Numbered from the stretch's first letter, positions 33,655 through 42,521 are shown. The stretch: DNA of 64,000 bases from Bacteriovorax sp. (GCA_014378525.1 JACMNL010000101.1:1-64000), one strand, 5' to 3'. Notes: generated from the letters alone by a model not told the origin. Numbers and translations: made by a program.

Positions 33655-35526
33655 ATGGTAAAAAAATTTACATCCATATTCAGAAGAAAAAGCAGGATTG
33701 AAAAAAGAATTTCTCCTGACCAGCTGGCTTTGCACCAGACAGCATATCTTATGGCCGACGACCAGGATGAAAGTATGGTCGGCGAAAAAGGAATCGGGGA
33801 CAGCAAGTCCTTCAGCATCCTGTTAAACTACGCCCGACCTTTCAGGTTTAAAATATCATTTGCTCTCGCACTGATCTTCGTAAGCTCACTTCTTGCCATT
33901 TATTCTGCAAAACTAATGGGCGATCTTTTAGAAAAAGGTCTGATGGTTAAGGATATGCAGGCTTCAATCAAGTTTGCGATTATGATTCTCATTCTGGAAA
34001 TCGGTAGCATCTTTTTTATCTGGACCGGCAGAAAGCAACTTGCTGATGCCGCTTCAAAAGTAATCTTCAATGTACGTAGACATCTTTTCGCAAAACTTCA
34101 GGAACTCCCGCTACAGTACTACGACCGCCAGCCTCAGGGGAGAATCGTTACCAGAATCACTCACGACGTTGAAGGAATCGAAGATTTTTTCACATCGAGT
34201 TTAGGTAACTTAATTTCCGCATCTATGATGACGGTACTAGCAGTGGCCGCAATGATTTTTTCCAATCATAAGCTTGGACTGGTCATGACTTTATCAATTC
34301 TTCCTTCAATCTTTCTTATTTTTAAAACGAAGGATTTTTTAAAAAATTCCAACCGCAGGGTTTCGAAATTTTCTTCTGCGATCAATGCAAAACTTTCAGA
34401 GTACCTGAATGGTGTTGAGACGATCAGAAGCTACGGACTTGAAAAGTGGTCGATGGATAATTACTCACACACATGTGACGATTATTTATTTGCCCAACTT
34501 AAAGGAAACGTTTTATTCGCATGGAGCATGCCGCTCGTTTCTTTCTGTGCAACAATTCCGTTAATCGGTCTCGTGTGGTACGGAGGAAATGGTGTAATTA
34601 CCGGTGTATATTCAGTCGGACTTTTTGTTTCATTCGTTCGTTATTATGAAAGATTTTTTAACCCGATGATGCTTTTATCGAGAGAGATTCACGTCGTTCA
34701 GCAGGCCTTCACCAGCACTGAACGCGTAATGAGTTTTTTAAATGAGGCCGATGAAGATGCAATCTTAAAAAATAACGGCAAGATGACGACGACCAGTCTT
34801 CAGGGTGATATTAAATTTGAAAATGTGTTCATGCAGTATAGTGAAGGCGGCTGGGTCTTAAAAGATTTAAGCTTTCACATTAAACCCGGTGAAAAAATCG
34901 GACTGGTTGGAAAAACCGGCTGTGGAAAAAGTTCGACAGTGGCGCTTTTATCGCGCCTCTATGAATTTCAGGAAGGTAATGTTGCTATCGATGACATCCC
35001 GATCAGAAATTTCGACCGCCACAATCTGCGCGACCAGATCGGATTCGTATCACAGGACGCCATTATTTTTAAAGGCAGTCTGAGAGAAAATTTATCATGT
35101 GATGATACACTTACAGACCAGTATCTGATCGATGCGGCCAGAACCACCGGACTTGTTAAAGCACTTTCCAAAGAAGGCTTCAACCTCGACATGACAGTGC
35201 TGGAAGGTGGAACAAATTTAAGTGTGGGACAACGCCAGCTCGTAAGTCTTACCCGCGTGCTATTAAAAAATCCTTCGATCCTTGTTCTCGATGAAGCAAC
35301 TGCGAACATCGATCCACATTATGAAGAGATCATTCATGAGGCCGTGATGAAGATGATGGATGGACGGACATGTCTCATGATCGCCCACAGACTTGAAACT
35401 CTCAAACAGTGTGACCGCATACTGGTTTTCAATCACGGGCAGCTGGTAGAAGAAGGAACGTTATCCGACCTTCTTGCTCAGGGGAATTATTTCTATAAAC
35501 TTCATAGTGCCCAAGCGGTACATTAA
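33655..35526 (+). CDS. ABC exporter half-transporter with consensus site (MdlB-like)
   Basis: About 623 aa starting at ATG 33655, one base after the partner's stop codon. It has an N-terminal soluble stretch of about 60 residues, then six membrane helices. Walker A is GLVGKTGCGKSST (near residue 418). The signature is LSVGQRQLVS, a Val in place of the usual Gly in LSGGQ. Walker B is ILVLDEATANID with the catalytic Glu, and the switch His is IAHRLETL. It therefore carries the active Walker B while its partner has the degenerate one, giving one competent composite site in the heterodimer. Confidence 0.9.
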   Translation: MVKKFTSIFRRKSRIEKRISPDQLALHQTAYLMADDQDESMVGEKGIGDSKSFSILLNYARPFRFKISFALALIFVSSLLAIYSAKLMGDLLEKGLMVKDMQASIKFAIMILILEIGSIFFIWTGRKQLADAASKVIFNVRRHLFAKLQELPLQYYDRQPQGRIVTRITHDVEGIEDFFTSSLGNLISASMMTVLAVAAMIFSNHKLGLVMTLSILPSIFLIFKTKDFLKNSNRRVSKFSSAINAKLSEYLNGVETIRSYGLEKWSMDNYSHTCDDYLFAQLKGNVLFAWSMPLVSFCATIPLIGLVWYGGNGVITGVYSVGLFVSFVRYYERFFNPMMLLSREIHVVQQAFTSTERVMSFLNEADEDAILKNNGKMTTTSLQGDIKFENVFMQYSEGGWVLKDLSFHIKPGEKIGLVGKTGCGKSSTVALLSRLYEFQEGNVAIDDIPIRNFDRHNLRDQIGFVSQDAIIFKGSLRENLSCDDTLTDQYLIDAARTTGLVKALSKEGFNLDMTVLEGGTNLSVGQRQLVSLTRVLLKNPSILVLDEATANIDPHYEEIIHEAVMKMMDGRTCLMIAHRLETLKQCDRILVFNHGQLVEEGTLSDLLAQGNYFYKLHSAQAVH

Positions 35527-35568
35527 TCCTCTTTTTTCTAAAGCAATCCTCAGTTAAACTTAATTTAT

Positions 35569-36729
35569 ATGAAAATATCAAATCCTGAAATACAAAGTTT
35601 GCTGGACAAAAAACTTTCACCAAATGAGATGGCAGAGGCCTTCGATGACCTCTTAACAAAAGAGCGCATCAGAATCAATGATATCAAAAAAGATTATGAA
35701 CGCTTAAGTGTCATCATCAATTTAATTCCCAATACAATTTCATGGATCAACCGAGACATGACTTATTTCGGAGTGAACAAAGCTCTTGCTGATTCATGTG
35801 GAGTCACACCGGAAGATTTCGTCGGGAAAACAATCGGCTTTCATACGAAAGAAAGATTTTTTTACGAATTCGCCACAGAACTTTTCAGATCAAAGAGCGA
35901 TACGATATACAGGGAGCTGGAAGCAAGAATCAGCGGCGTCGATCACACATATCTGGTGTCCGGTACAAAACTGGAAGACAAAGATAAGGCCGTTGTTATC
36001 GGAGTTGATATTACCGAACTTTCAAAATTAAAAGACCATGTCTCATTTACACAGAAACTGGCCAACCTGGGAGAGATGTTCGCGGGGATCATCCACGATA
36101 TCAATAACCCGCTGATGATGATTGAGGGGAACGTCAGACGTATTAAAAAACGTGTGACAGATGAAGAGGCCAATGAACTGCTCTCAAAAATTGAAATGAG
36201 TTCACAAAAAATTTCCAAGATCGTCAAAGGTATCAAAGTTTATATCAGACAGGATGGCGACGACGATTATGCACGTGAAAACCTGGGAAGCATTATCGAT
36301 GATGCCCTGGTCATCTGTGAAAATAAATTAAAAGACCACATGGTCGCTGTCACGATCGATCCTAAAGTAAACAGGATAGTAATCCCTTGTCACTTTACAC
36401 AGGTGTTTCAAGTTTTCGTGAATTTGATTTCCAATTCAGTCGATGCCATCTCCGGCCTGCAGGAAAAATCAATCGAAATCAATGTGACTGAAACAGATGA
36501 TAAAGTTAAAGTCCGTTTCCAGGACTCTGGATTGGGAATTCCCAAAGACTATCAGGAAAAAATCTTCAATGCTTTTTTCACGACCAAAGATAGAGGCGTG
36601 GGTTCAGGGCTTGGACTTTCATTGTGCAGAAAAATCCTTGAAGCACACGGTGGCTCGCTCGCTATTGATAACAGCGCCGCTCATACGACATTTTTAATTG
36701 AATTTAGAAAAGAAATTAGTTCGCTGTAA
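35569..36729 (+). CDS. PAS-domain sensor histidine kinase
   Basis: A 386-aa cytoplasmic kinase without membrane segments. Residues about 48-150 form a PAS domain (IPNTISWINRDMTYFGVN). The H-box is GEMFAGIIHDINNPLMMI with phospho-acceptor His176 and a downstream Asn-Pro. Further motifs are the N-box FVNLISNSVDAI, the G1-box DSGLGIP, an F-box near NAFFTTKDRG and the G2-box GSGLGLSLC. This is an orphan kinase with no response regulator next to it; the single-domain regulator at 55.4 kb is a possible but unproven partner. Its 3' end overlaps the convergent DNA methyltransferase gene by 14 bases. Confidence 0.92.
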   Translation: MKISNPEIQSLLDKKLSPNEMAEAFDDLLTKERIRINDIKKDYERLSVIINLIPNTISWINRDMTYFGVNKALADSCGVTPEDFVGKTIGFHTKERFFYEFATELFRSKSDTIYRELEARISGVDHTYLVSGTKLEDKDKAVVIGVDITELSKLKDHVSFTQKLANLGEMFAGIIHDINNPLMMIEGNVRRIKKRVTDEEANELLSKIEMSSQKISKIVKGIKVYIRQDGDDDYARENLGSIIDDALVICENKLKDHMVAVTIDPKVNRIVIPCHFTQVFQVFVNLISNSVDAISGLQEKSIEINVTETDDKVKVRFQDSGLGIPKDYQEKIFNAFFTTKDRGVGSGLGLSLCRKILEAHGGSLAIDNSAAHTTFLIEFRKEISSL

Positions 36730-37861
36730 TTTCTTTATAAACGAAAGCTTTTTTTCTGACGTTCATAACAAGATCTTTAGAAGTCGACTTCAAAACGTTT
36801 GCAGCTTTCGACATTATTTTTTCATTATGCATTTCCAGAATGGCACTTCCGATCGCTTTACCTAAAAGAGGTGGAACGGCATTTCCAATTTGTCTCCACT
36901 GAGCAGACAATGGTCCGTGAAATTTGAAGTCATTCGGAAAACTTTGGATAGCGGCCGCTTCTCTTTGTGTAAGATAACGGTTTTCAGTCGGGTGAAAATA
37001 ATTATGTCTGTGGGTCATGATAGTAGGGCCTGGTTTTTTTCTATCAAGACGCTGGTATTTTGTTTGTCTGAATCTGTTCTCTCTTAAATTCTTCCAGTCC
37101 ACATTCAATTTTAATTTCTTCGTTTTGAAATACGTTTTTTCATCGATTTCATAACGAACGCCTTTTCCTTCAGGGATGCAGGCAATGCGGGCCGTCTCTA
37201 AAGCGGACTTTATTTTTGCAGCTTCAACATCGTGGTTGAAGTGTTTTCCATCTGGAGCTTTTAGGTTTTTTAAGGCCTCACCAACGGTGACAATTTTCGA
37301 AATAGTTTTTGGAAATTTAATCGACTGGTTGATGCGTGAGCCGATGATAATTGTACGGCGGCGTCTTTCTGGGACACCATAATTTTCAGCGGACATAACC
37401 TGTACATCAAGTGTGTATCCCATTTTTGCAAAAATTTTGAAAATAGACTGAATCGTCTTTTCATTTTTTTTCGCCAGAAGGCCTGTCACATTTTCAATAA
37501 CGACGAAGTATGGATTCGTGATTTTCACCACGCGGATAAATTCTTTGAATAAATGATTTCTCTGGTCGTCGGGATTTCCCAGACCGACAGTTGAAAAGCC
37601 CTGACAGGGAGGTCCACCGACAACGGCATGGACCGTCTGGTTTTTTGTCAGCTCTTTAATTTTTGCAGCTGATAAATCCATAATTGATCCACAGAATGTT
37701 TCCGCTTCAAGATGGTTATTCTTGAAAGTTTCAATCGCATTCTTGTCCATGTCGACACCTAAAACACAATTCATTCCGGCCAGCTCCAGGCCGCATGAAA
37801 GTCCTCCTGCGCCGGAGAATAAATCGATGAAATTCAGTTTTGTTTTAGATTTTGTTGTCAT
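36716..37861 (-). CDS. DNA (cytosine-5) methyltransferase, orphan
   Basis: A 381-aa C5 methylase that transfers the SAM methyl group to cytosine in duplex DNA. In order: FIDLFSGAGGLSCGLELAG (motif I), VGGPPCQGFSTVG with catalytic Cys86 (motif IV), FVVIENVTGLL (ENV, motif VI), GVPERRRRTIIIG (motif VIII), and 'YLTQREAAAIQSFPNDF' plus 'QIGNAVPPLL' (motifs IX and X). Target recognition lies around residues 200-290 and cannot be read. No restriction gene is adjacent. It may be a regulatory or solitary methylase. It converges with the PAS kinase gene. Confidence 0.95.
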   Translation of the reverse strand: MTTKSKTKLNFIDLFSGAGGLSCGLELAGMNCVLGVDMDKNAIETFKNNHLEAETFCGSIMDLSAAKIKELTKNQTVHAVVGGPPCQGFSTVGLGNPDDQRNHLFKEFIRVVKITNPYFVVIENVTGLLAKKNEKTIQSIFKIFAKMGYTLDVQVMSAENYGVPERRRRTIIIGSRINQSIKFPKTISKIVTVGEALKNLKAPDGKHFNHDVEAAKIKSALETARIACIPEGKGVRYEIDEKTYFKTKKLKLNVDWKNLRENRFRQTKYQRLDRKKPGPTIMTHRHNYFHPTENRYLTQREAAAIQSFPNDFKFHGPLSAQWRQIGNAVPPLLGKAIGSAILEMHNEKIMSKAANVLKSTSKDLVMNVRKKAFVYKEITAN

Positions 37862-37904
37862 GTATGAAAGATTATCCCGATTTCATACAGATATTGTCAA
37901 TTAA

Positions 37905-38612
37905 TTATGCAGCAGATTTTTTGCGGTTCTTGTCTTTTGGCAGAGTGAATTTCAGGCCGTTCGTACTTTTTTCTTCAGATGAAGGTGCGTAGAACTGTTC
38001 TCTTTCTTCATCCCACAGATAATTTCTTGAAACAGGCGAGACAGTAAAACTGAAATCGCGGGTTCTCTCGACCATTTTGTGAGAGTGAGACATCCACATT
38101 GGAAGGTTTTTCGAGTAGACGAAGACGTTAACCTGATGGTCTTTGATATGTTGTTTTAAAGCGGAAATAAAAAGCTCCAGCGTGGCCGCTTCGAGGTCCA
38201 CTTCGGGCTCTTCGAGAAAAATAAATTGTCCTTCAGAAAGCAGAGACTTTATCAGTGAGCAAACTTTTTTCATCTGCGCATTAGATTGCCCGGGTAGTTC
38301 ATGAGGAAGTTCGATCAAATTGTACAGTCCTTCAAGGGATCTGTTTTTTTGTTCTTTTAAAAAATCCTGAAACTGAACTTCTTTTGATTCAGTTAATGAG
38401 TTGGGAGAAAAATCCATCAGGATGTTCTGGTCCAGGGTCATTTCAGGAATGAGGCCCGCGCTTGTGCTTACGAATGAAAATTTATAGGGCATGCTCACTT
38501 TATGAAACTTTAAAAACGACAGGAACTCATTGAGTTTTGAAGAACTCATGGTTTCGTTAGGGTAATTGAATAGGTAAATTTCGAAGTTGTCTTCGAAGTT
38601 AATTTTAGTCAT
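37905..38612 (-). CDS. ABC-ATPase-like protein lacking a Walker A motif
   Basis: About 235 aa from ATG 38612; the TTG at 38615 is less likely. Residues about 105-150 look like the second half of an ABC ATPase: a degenerate signature (ELPGQSNAQMKKVCSLIKSLL), then FIFLEEPEVDLEAATLELF resembling Walker B and the D-loop, with EE in place of DE. There is no G....GK[ST] upstream, so ATP binding in the usual way is unlikely. It might be a regulatory pseudo-ATPase partner. The protein has no membrane segment and stands alone between the methyltransferase gene and the MnmA-like cluster. Confidence 0.5.
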   Translation of the reverse strand: MTKINFEDNFEIYLFNYPNETMSSSKLNEFLSFLKFHKVSMPYKFSFVSTSAGLIPEMTLDQNILMDFSPNSLTESKEVQFQDFLKEQKNRSLEGLYNLIELPHELPGQSNAQMKKVCSLIKSLLSEGQFIFLEEPEVDLEAATLELFISALKQHIKDHQVNVFVYSKNLPMWMSHSHKMVERTRDFSFTVSPVSRNYLWDEEREQFYAPSSEEKSTNGLKFTLPKDKNRKKSAA

Positions 38613-38728
38613 CAAAGTCTCTTCGTCAAAACCCCAGGTCAGCTAAAGAAAAAGATTACCCGAACATTTGTGTCAGGAGTCACTCTTTTCCACTGTTTAA
38701 AACACTCCTAAAAAATAAAAGTTCAAGC

Positions 38729-38734
38729 TATAAT
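38729..38734 (+). promoter_or_regulatory. TATAAT box 7 nt before an ATG (possible leaderless start)
   Basis: TATAAT ends seven bases before the ATG of the MnmA-like gene. A transcript starting at the usual distance would begin at or within a base or two of the ATG. There is no Shine-Dalgarno sequence and no clear -35 element. Confidence 0.4.
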
Positions 38735-38741
38735 TCTATTT

Positions 38742-39974
38742 ATGATAGAAAAAGCAGGATCCAAAACAGTTCTTATTGCGATGACCGGCGGAGTGGAATC
38801 AACCGTGGCCGCTTATCTTTTAAAAAAACAAGGCTACAAATGCATAGGCATCGGCCTGCAGCTTTTTGCTGACGGTGAAGTAACGGGACCGTTTGCTGAC
38901 GTCGCTGTTTTAGATTTAAATAAAATAAAAAAAATCTGCCAGTTTCTCGATATTCCTTTTTACGCTGTAAACGCAAAAGATATTTTTGCAGATAAAGTTT
39001 TAGATCCACTGGTTGGAAGAATTTTATCGGGACAAACCTTTGAACCACTGGTTTATCTCAATGCCGTTTTATTGGAAATCCTCCTGGAGAAAGCTCCAAA
39101 ATTTCAAACTACACTGGTGGCAACTGCTCACTATGCAAAAGTTTTAAAAAACCAGAAGACCGGCTCCTTTGAATTATTTGTGGCCAATGACCTGGAACAT
39201 GACCAGTCTTATTCACTGGCAAAATTAGAACAGAGGCATTTAGAAAATCTTATCCTTCCACTTTCAGAAATAAGAAAAAAAGAAGTCGAAAAAATCGGCT
39301 CATTGATCAAGGTAGAATTTCTTCCTAGAATAAAAACCAAGGCCGATCATATCATGCATGACCCGCGCATGGCCGACCTGGTTGAAGCGCGCGCACCAAA
39401 AGATTTAAAACGTCTGGGAACAATTTACGATTACGCCAATGAAGGCTCGATCTGTGAGCATAAGGGAATTCACCATTACTACGTGGGACAGAATAACCTG
39501 CAGTTTGATAAAAAAAATGAAATCCAGATTGATCCTCTTAAACAGGTCATCTCGATTATTTCCTACAAAGGAAATATTTTTGTAGATTATCCGACAAAAT
39601 TAAAATACCAGCAGGCCCTCGTTGTTCAGTTCAGTGCCTCCGCCAATCTCGATATGTCACATCCCATTTCCTGTTACGTTAAGATGGCCCCGAAGGGTGA
39701 AAAAATCCCATGCAAGCTGCTTTTAAAAAATAATAACATGGCACTTGTAGAATTCGAAGAACCGCGCTCAGGACTTCTGGTGGCCGGACAATTTCTCGTT
39801 TTTTACAACCGCCAGCTGGATAAAGGAAAAGTCATCGGTTCTGCTTTAGTTGAAGTGGGTGGAATGTTCTCCGAGTTCAGCTACAATACGCTACCGGAAA
39901 GAAAAGAGGATAATAATGAACAAGAAGATACTTATGATCACTCGGCCGACAACATCGATCGCATGCGCTTCTAA
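38742..39974 (+). CDS. MnmA-like PP-loop protein without catalytic cysteines
   Basis: A 410-aa homologue of tRNA 2-thiouridylase MnmA that keeps the fold but not the chemistry. The PP-loop reads IAMTGGVESTVAAYLL instead of M-S-G-G-V-D-S-S. ATAHYAKV and DLEHDQSYSL match the GHY and DQSYFL motifs. The first catalytic site, N-P-D-V-L-C-N in the true enzyme downstream, is here E-P-L-V-Y-L-N, so Cys is replaced by Leu. The second Cys (S-T-G-I-C) has no counterpart in the KADHIMHDPRMAD region. A C-terminal beta-barrel-like part is retained. The PP-loop may still bind ATP and a substrate. It may adenylate or bind something other than tRNA-s2U substrate. Confidence 0.75.
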   Translation: MIEKAGSKTVLIAMTGGVESTVAAYLLKKQGYKCIGIGLQLFADGEVTGPFADVAVLDLNKIKKICQFLDIPFYAVNAKDIFADKVLDPLVGRILSGQTFEPLVYLNAVLLEILLEKAPKFQTTLVATAHYAKVLKNQKTGSFELFVANDLEHDQSYSLAKLEQRHLENLILPLSEIRKKEVEKIGSLIKVEFLPRIKTKADHIMHDPRMADLVEARAPKDLKRLGTIYDYANEGSICEHKGIHHYYVGQNNLQFDKKNEIQIDPLKQVISIISYKGNIFVDYPTKLKYQQALVVQFSASANLDMSHPISCYVKMAPKGEKIPCKLLLKNNNMALVEFEEPRSGLLVAGQFLVFYNRQLDKGKVIGSALVEVGGMFSEFSYNTLPERKEDNNEQEDTYDHSADNIDRMRF

Positions 39975-40983
39975 ATTTTTTGCGCTTTCTTCGATTATGT
40001 TTTCATTCAGTCTTCACGCTTTTGAATTCCAGGAATACGAAAAGAAAATTAAAAACGGTTATTCGCTGAGAACGGCCGTTGATAAAATGCCTAAAGCAGA
40101 TCTCGAAACAACTTTGCGCGATTTTGTAGCGAGCGGGAGACCCGGCAGACTGGCCGGTTCTCCCGGCCACGCCAAGGCCCGCGAGTATCTGCAAAAAAAA
40201 TTACAATCTTATACAAATAAAGGTGCAGCTTTTTCAAAGCAGGCCTTCACGACAGCAGATAAAAAAGAAGGAATTAATTTTATCTGGGAAAAAAAAGGTG
40301 CAGTTAAACCAGAAGAAGTGATGATCCTAGGTGCTAATTACGATACACTTTTAAAAGACCCAAAAACTCATCAGGTGATTTTAAAAGGTGAGATGCCTGG
40401 TGCAGACAATAATGGCTCAGGTGTCGCCCTATTGTTATCGATGATCGAAATTTTAAACAAACTCGACATTCCAAAGACCGTAAGAATAGTTTTTTATGAC
40501 TGTGAAGAATTCGGCGGCGCTGGTTCTCTGGAATTTGCAAAAAAAACCAAAGCAGAAATGGGAAAGGATAAAATTACAGGTGTAGTAAATCTTTCGATGC
40601 TCGCGCACGATTCAAAAATCGGCGATAAAGATCACAAGCTGAACAACATGAATATTTACCTGCAGCCCAGAGATGTTCCCGGCCACGAGGCCACGGGAAT
40701 TCTCGCGCAGATGATGGTTGAAAACGGAAAAAGAAATTACAGTTCAGTGGAATTTTCTCCCAAAGAAACTTTCAGCGGCGACTATTTTCCCAACACTTCA
40801 GAACATTACTGGGCCCTGGGTATTCCCGCTGTGACCATGACCCAGAATCGCGAGGGAGACCTTAACCCGCGCTACATGACCTCCAATGATTTCGTTGAGA
40901 CCTTGAATTTGAGCACTTACACCAATGTGTTTAAGTATGTGACCAGCGCAGTCCTTGCGTGGGACTATGACATAGTCAAATAG
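39916..40983 (+). CDS. M28 peptidase-like secreted protein with lost metal ligands
   Basis: About 355 aa from ATG 39916 (AGAGGA upstream). The N-terminus has a signal-like hydrophobic stretch ending SLHAFEF. The M28 fold is recognisable by aligning motifs: G-A-N-Y-D-T for the usual G.HxDS, GADNNGSGVA (Asp kept), DCEEFGGAGS (both Glu kept), N-L-S-M-L for the usual .LDM, and NPRYMTSND for the usual final IHT..D. Thus three of the five zinc ligands are changed (His to Asn, Asp to Ser, His to Met). An active di-zinc aminopeptidase is unlikely; it could be a binding protein or use another metal. Its start overlaps the MnmA-like gene by 59 bases. Confidence 0.7.
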   Translation: MNKKILMITRPTTSIACASKFFALSSIMFSFSLHAFEFQEYEKKIKNGYSLRTAVDKMPKADLETTLRDFVASGRPGRLAGSPGHAKAREYLQKKLQSYTNKGAAFSKQAFTTADKKEGINFIWEKKGAVKPEEVMILGANYDTLLKDPKTHQVILKGEMPGADNNGSGVALLLSMIEILNKLDIPKTVRIVFYDCEEFGGAGSLEFAKKTKAEMGKDKITGVVNLSMLAHDSKIGDKDHKLNNMNIYLQPRDVPGHEATGILAQMMVENGKRNYSSVEFSPKETFSGDYFPNTSEHYWALGIPAVTMTQNREGDLNPRYMTSNDFVETLNLSTYTNVFKYVTSAVLAWDYDIVK

Positions 40984-41008
40984 AAGTTTTTCTGCTATAT
41001 AAAAGTCC

Positions 41009-42151
41009 ATGGAAAAACCTAAATCAGAAACATTAGTAATCGTCGGTATGTCGGGGGGAGTAGACTCTTCTGTGACGGCCGCACTTCTTAAAGAAGAAGG
41101 CTATAAGGTCGTGGGTCTTTTCATGAAAAACTGGGAAGAGTTCGACGAGCACGGTGTCTGCCAGTCTTCAAAAGAATACGCTGATGTGGTTGCTGTCTGT
41201 GAAAAACTTGATATCCCATATTACTCTGTCGACTTTATCGCTGAATATAAAGACCAGGTCTTCAATCAGTTTGTAGAAGAGTACAAATTAGGTTTCACTC
41301 CAAACCCTGACGTTCTTTGCAACAGAGAAATTAAATTCAAAGTTTTTTTCGAAAAGGCGATGGAGCTCGGTGCAGATTTTCTGGCCACAGGTCACTACTG
41401 CCAGTCGAAGGAAATTGATGGAGAGTATAAGCTTGTTAAAGGTGCTGATCCTTTAAAAGACCAGTCATATTTTCTCTACACAATCAAAAAAGAAATACTG
41501 AAAAAAGTTTTATTTCCTATCGGACACATTCCAAAAACTGAAGTGCGCGCCCTGGCCGCTAAGTATGACCTGGCAACGAAAGAGAAAAAAGATTCAACGG
41601 GAATATGTTTTATCGGTGAGAGAAATTTCAAAAATTTTCTTTCAAACTATGTCACATTTGAAGACGGAAATTTTGAAACACTAAATGGCGAAGTGGTCGG
41701 ACGCCATACTGGTGCGACTTACTATACGCTTGGACAACGTAAAGGTTTAGGCCTTGGCGGTCAGGGCGAACCATGGTTTGTCGTCGGAAAAGATATGTCG
41801 AGAAATGTTGTGATCGTTGAGCGCGGAGAGTTTCACCCGCACATGTACGCTGATAATTTAACGGCGACTGATTTATCTTTCACAAGTGGTCTGTGGACAA
41901 AGTCACTACCTTTTAAATGCAAAGCTAAAGTGCGATACCGTCAGAAAGACCAGGACTGCACAGTCACAAAAATTGAAGGCGATAAAATTTTTGTAGAATT
42001 CGATCAGGCGCAAAGAGCGATTACGCCGAGACAATCTGTTGTATTTTACGATGGAGATATCTGTTTAGGTGGAGCGATGATTGAGTCTGCAGGGCCAAGC
42101 TATTTCACAATGAACAAAGACTTGTCTATCACCAGTACTTCGGATCATTAA
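41009..42151 (+). CDS. mnmA: tRNA-specific 2-thiouridylase
   Basis: A 380-aa MnmA, which thiolates U34 of tRNA-Lys, -Glu and -Gln. 'GMSGGVDSSVTAALLKEEGY' is the PP-loop, NPDVLCNREIKF holds catalytic Cys 1, LATGHYCQ and DQSYFLY are tRNA/ATP contacts, and STGICFIGE holds catalytic Cys 2. 'RHTGATYYTLGQRKGLGLGG' completes the signature. All catalytic residues are intact, unlike in its paralogue about 1 kb upstream. A TATATA box lies seven bases before the ATG, suggesting a separate leaderless promoter. The 3' end overlaps the convergent small Cys-protein gene by 23 bases. Confidence 0.97.
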   Translation: MEKPKSETLVIVGMSGGVDSSVTAALLKEEGYKVVGLFMKNWEEFDEHGVCQSSKEYADVVAVCEKLDIPYYSVDFIAEYKDQVFNQFVEEYKLGFTPNPDVLCNREIKFKVFFEKAMELGADFLATGHYCQSKEIDGEYKLVKGADPLKDQSYFLYTIKKEILKKVLFPIGHIPKTEVRALAAKYDLATKEKKDSTGICFIGERNFKNFLSNYVTFEDGNFETLNGEVVGRHTGATYYTLGQRKGLGLGGQGEPWFVVGKDMSRNVVIVERGEFHPHMYADNLTATDLSFTSGLWTKSLPFKCKAKVRYRQKDQDCTVTKIEGDKIFVEFDQAQRAITPRQSVVFYDGDICLGGAMIESAGPSYFTMNKDLSITSTSDH

Positions 42152-42368
42152 AATCCTTTTTACCGTTGCCTCCATCTTCATCATTACCGCCTCCTGATTT
42201 CTTCTCTTCGAAGGCCGTGCAGTCCTTACCTGTCGACTGCTTAACCAGCACGTAAGGCAGCAGGGTCGATTTAAACTGATAGAGCTTGCATCCTCTCGGG
42301 GCGGCAGGGTCAAAGGTTACCTGGTAGTGCTTACAGCGCATGCAGGGAATTCTCTTGATTTCATCCAT
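42129..42368 (-). CDS. Small Cys-rich conserved protein
   Basis: A 79-aa protein with C.RC (CMRCKHYQVTFDPAAPRGCKLY) followed by GKDCTAFEEK, so four cysteines placed as C-x2-C, then C and C. This pattern suggests a small zinc- or Fe-S-binding module. Homologues with the VTFDP..PRGCK motif are known to me as conserved hypotheticals that are sometimes annotated near uracil-DNA glycosylase. The Gly/Asn-rich tail is low complexity. It is a convergent neighbour of mnmA. The function is unknown. Confidence 0.65.
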   Translation of the reverse strand: MDEIKRIPCMRCKHYQVTFDPAAPRGCKLYQFKSTLLPYVLVKQSTGKDCTAFEEKKSGGGNDEDGGNGKKDFNDPKYW

Positions 42369-42521
42369 AATTACCTATACTTATATCTTTGTCTTTTATT
42401 GAGACACCTTATTATAAATCTTACATAGATACCGGAATTTTTAATAGTCTAATTTTGCACATGTTAGGATTTGGGGGAATCGAAGGTTACAAACAATTAA
42501 TCACTAGGAACAATTACTCAA

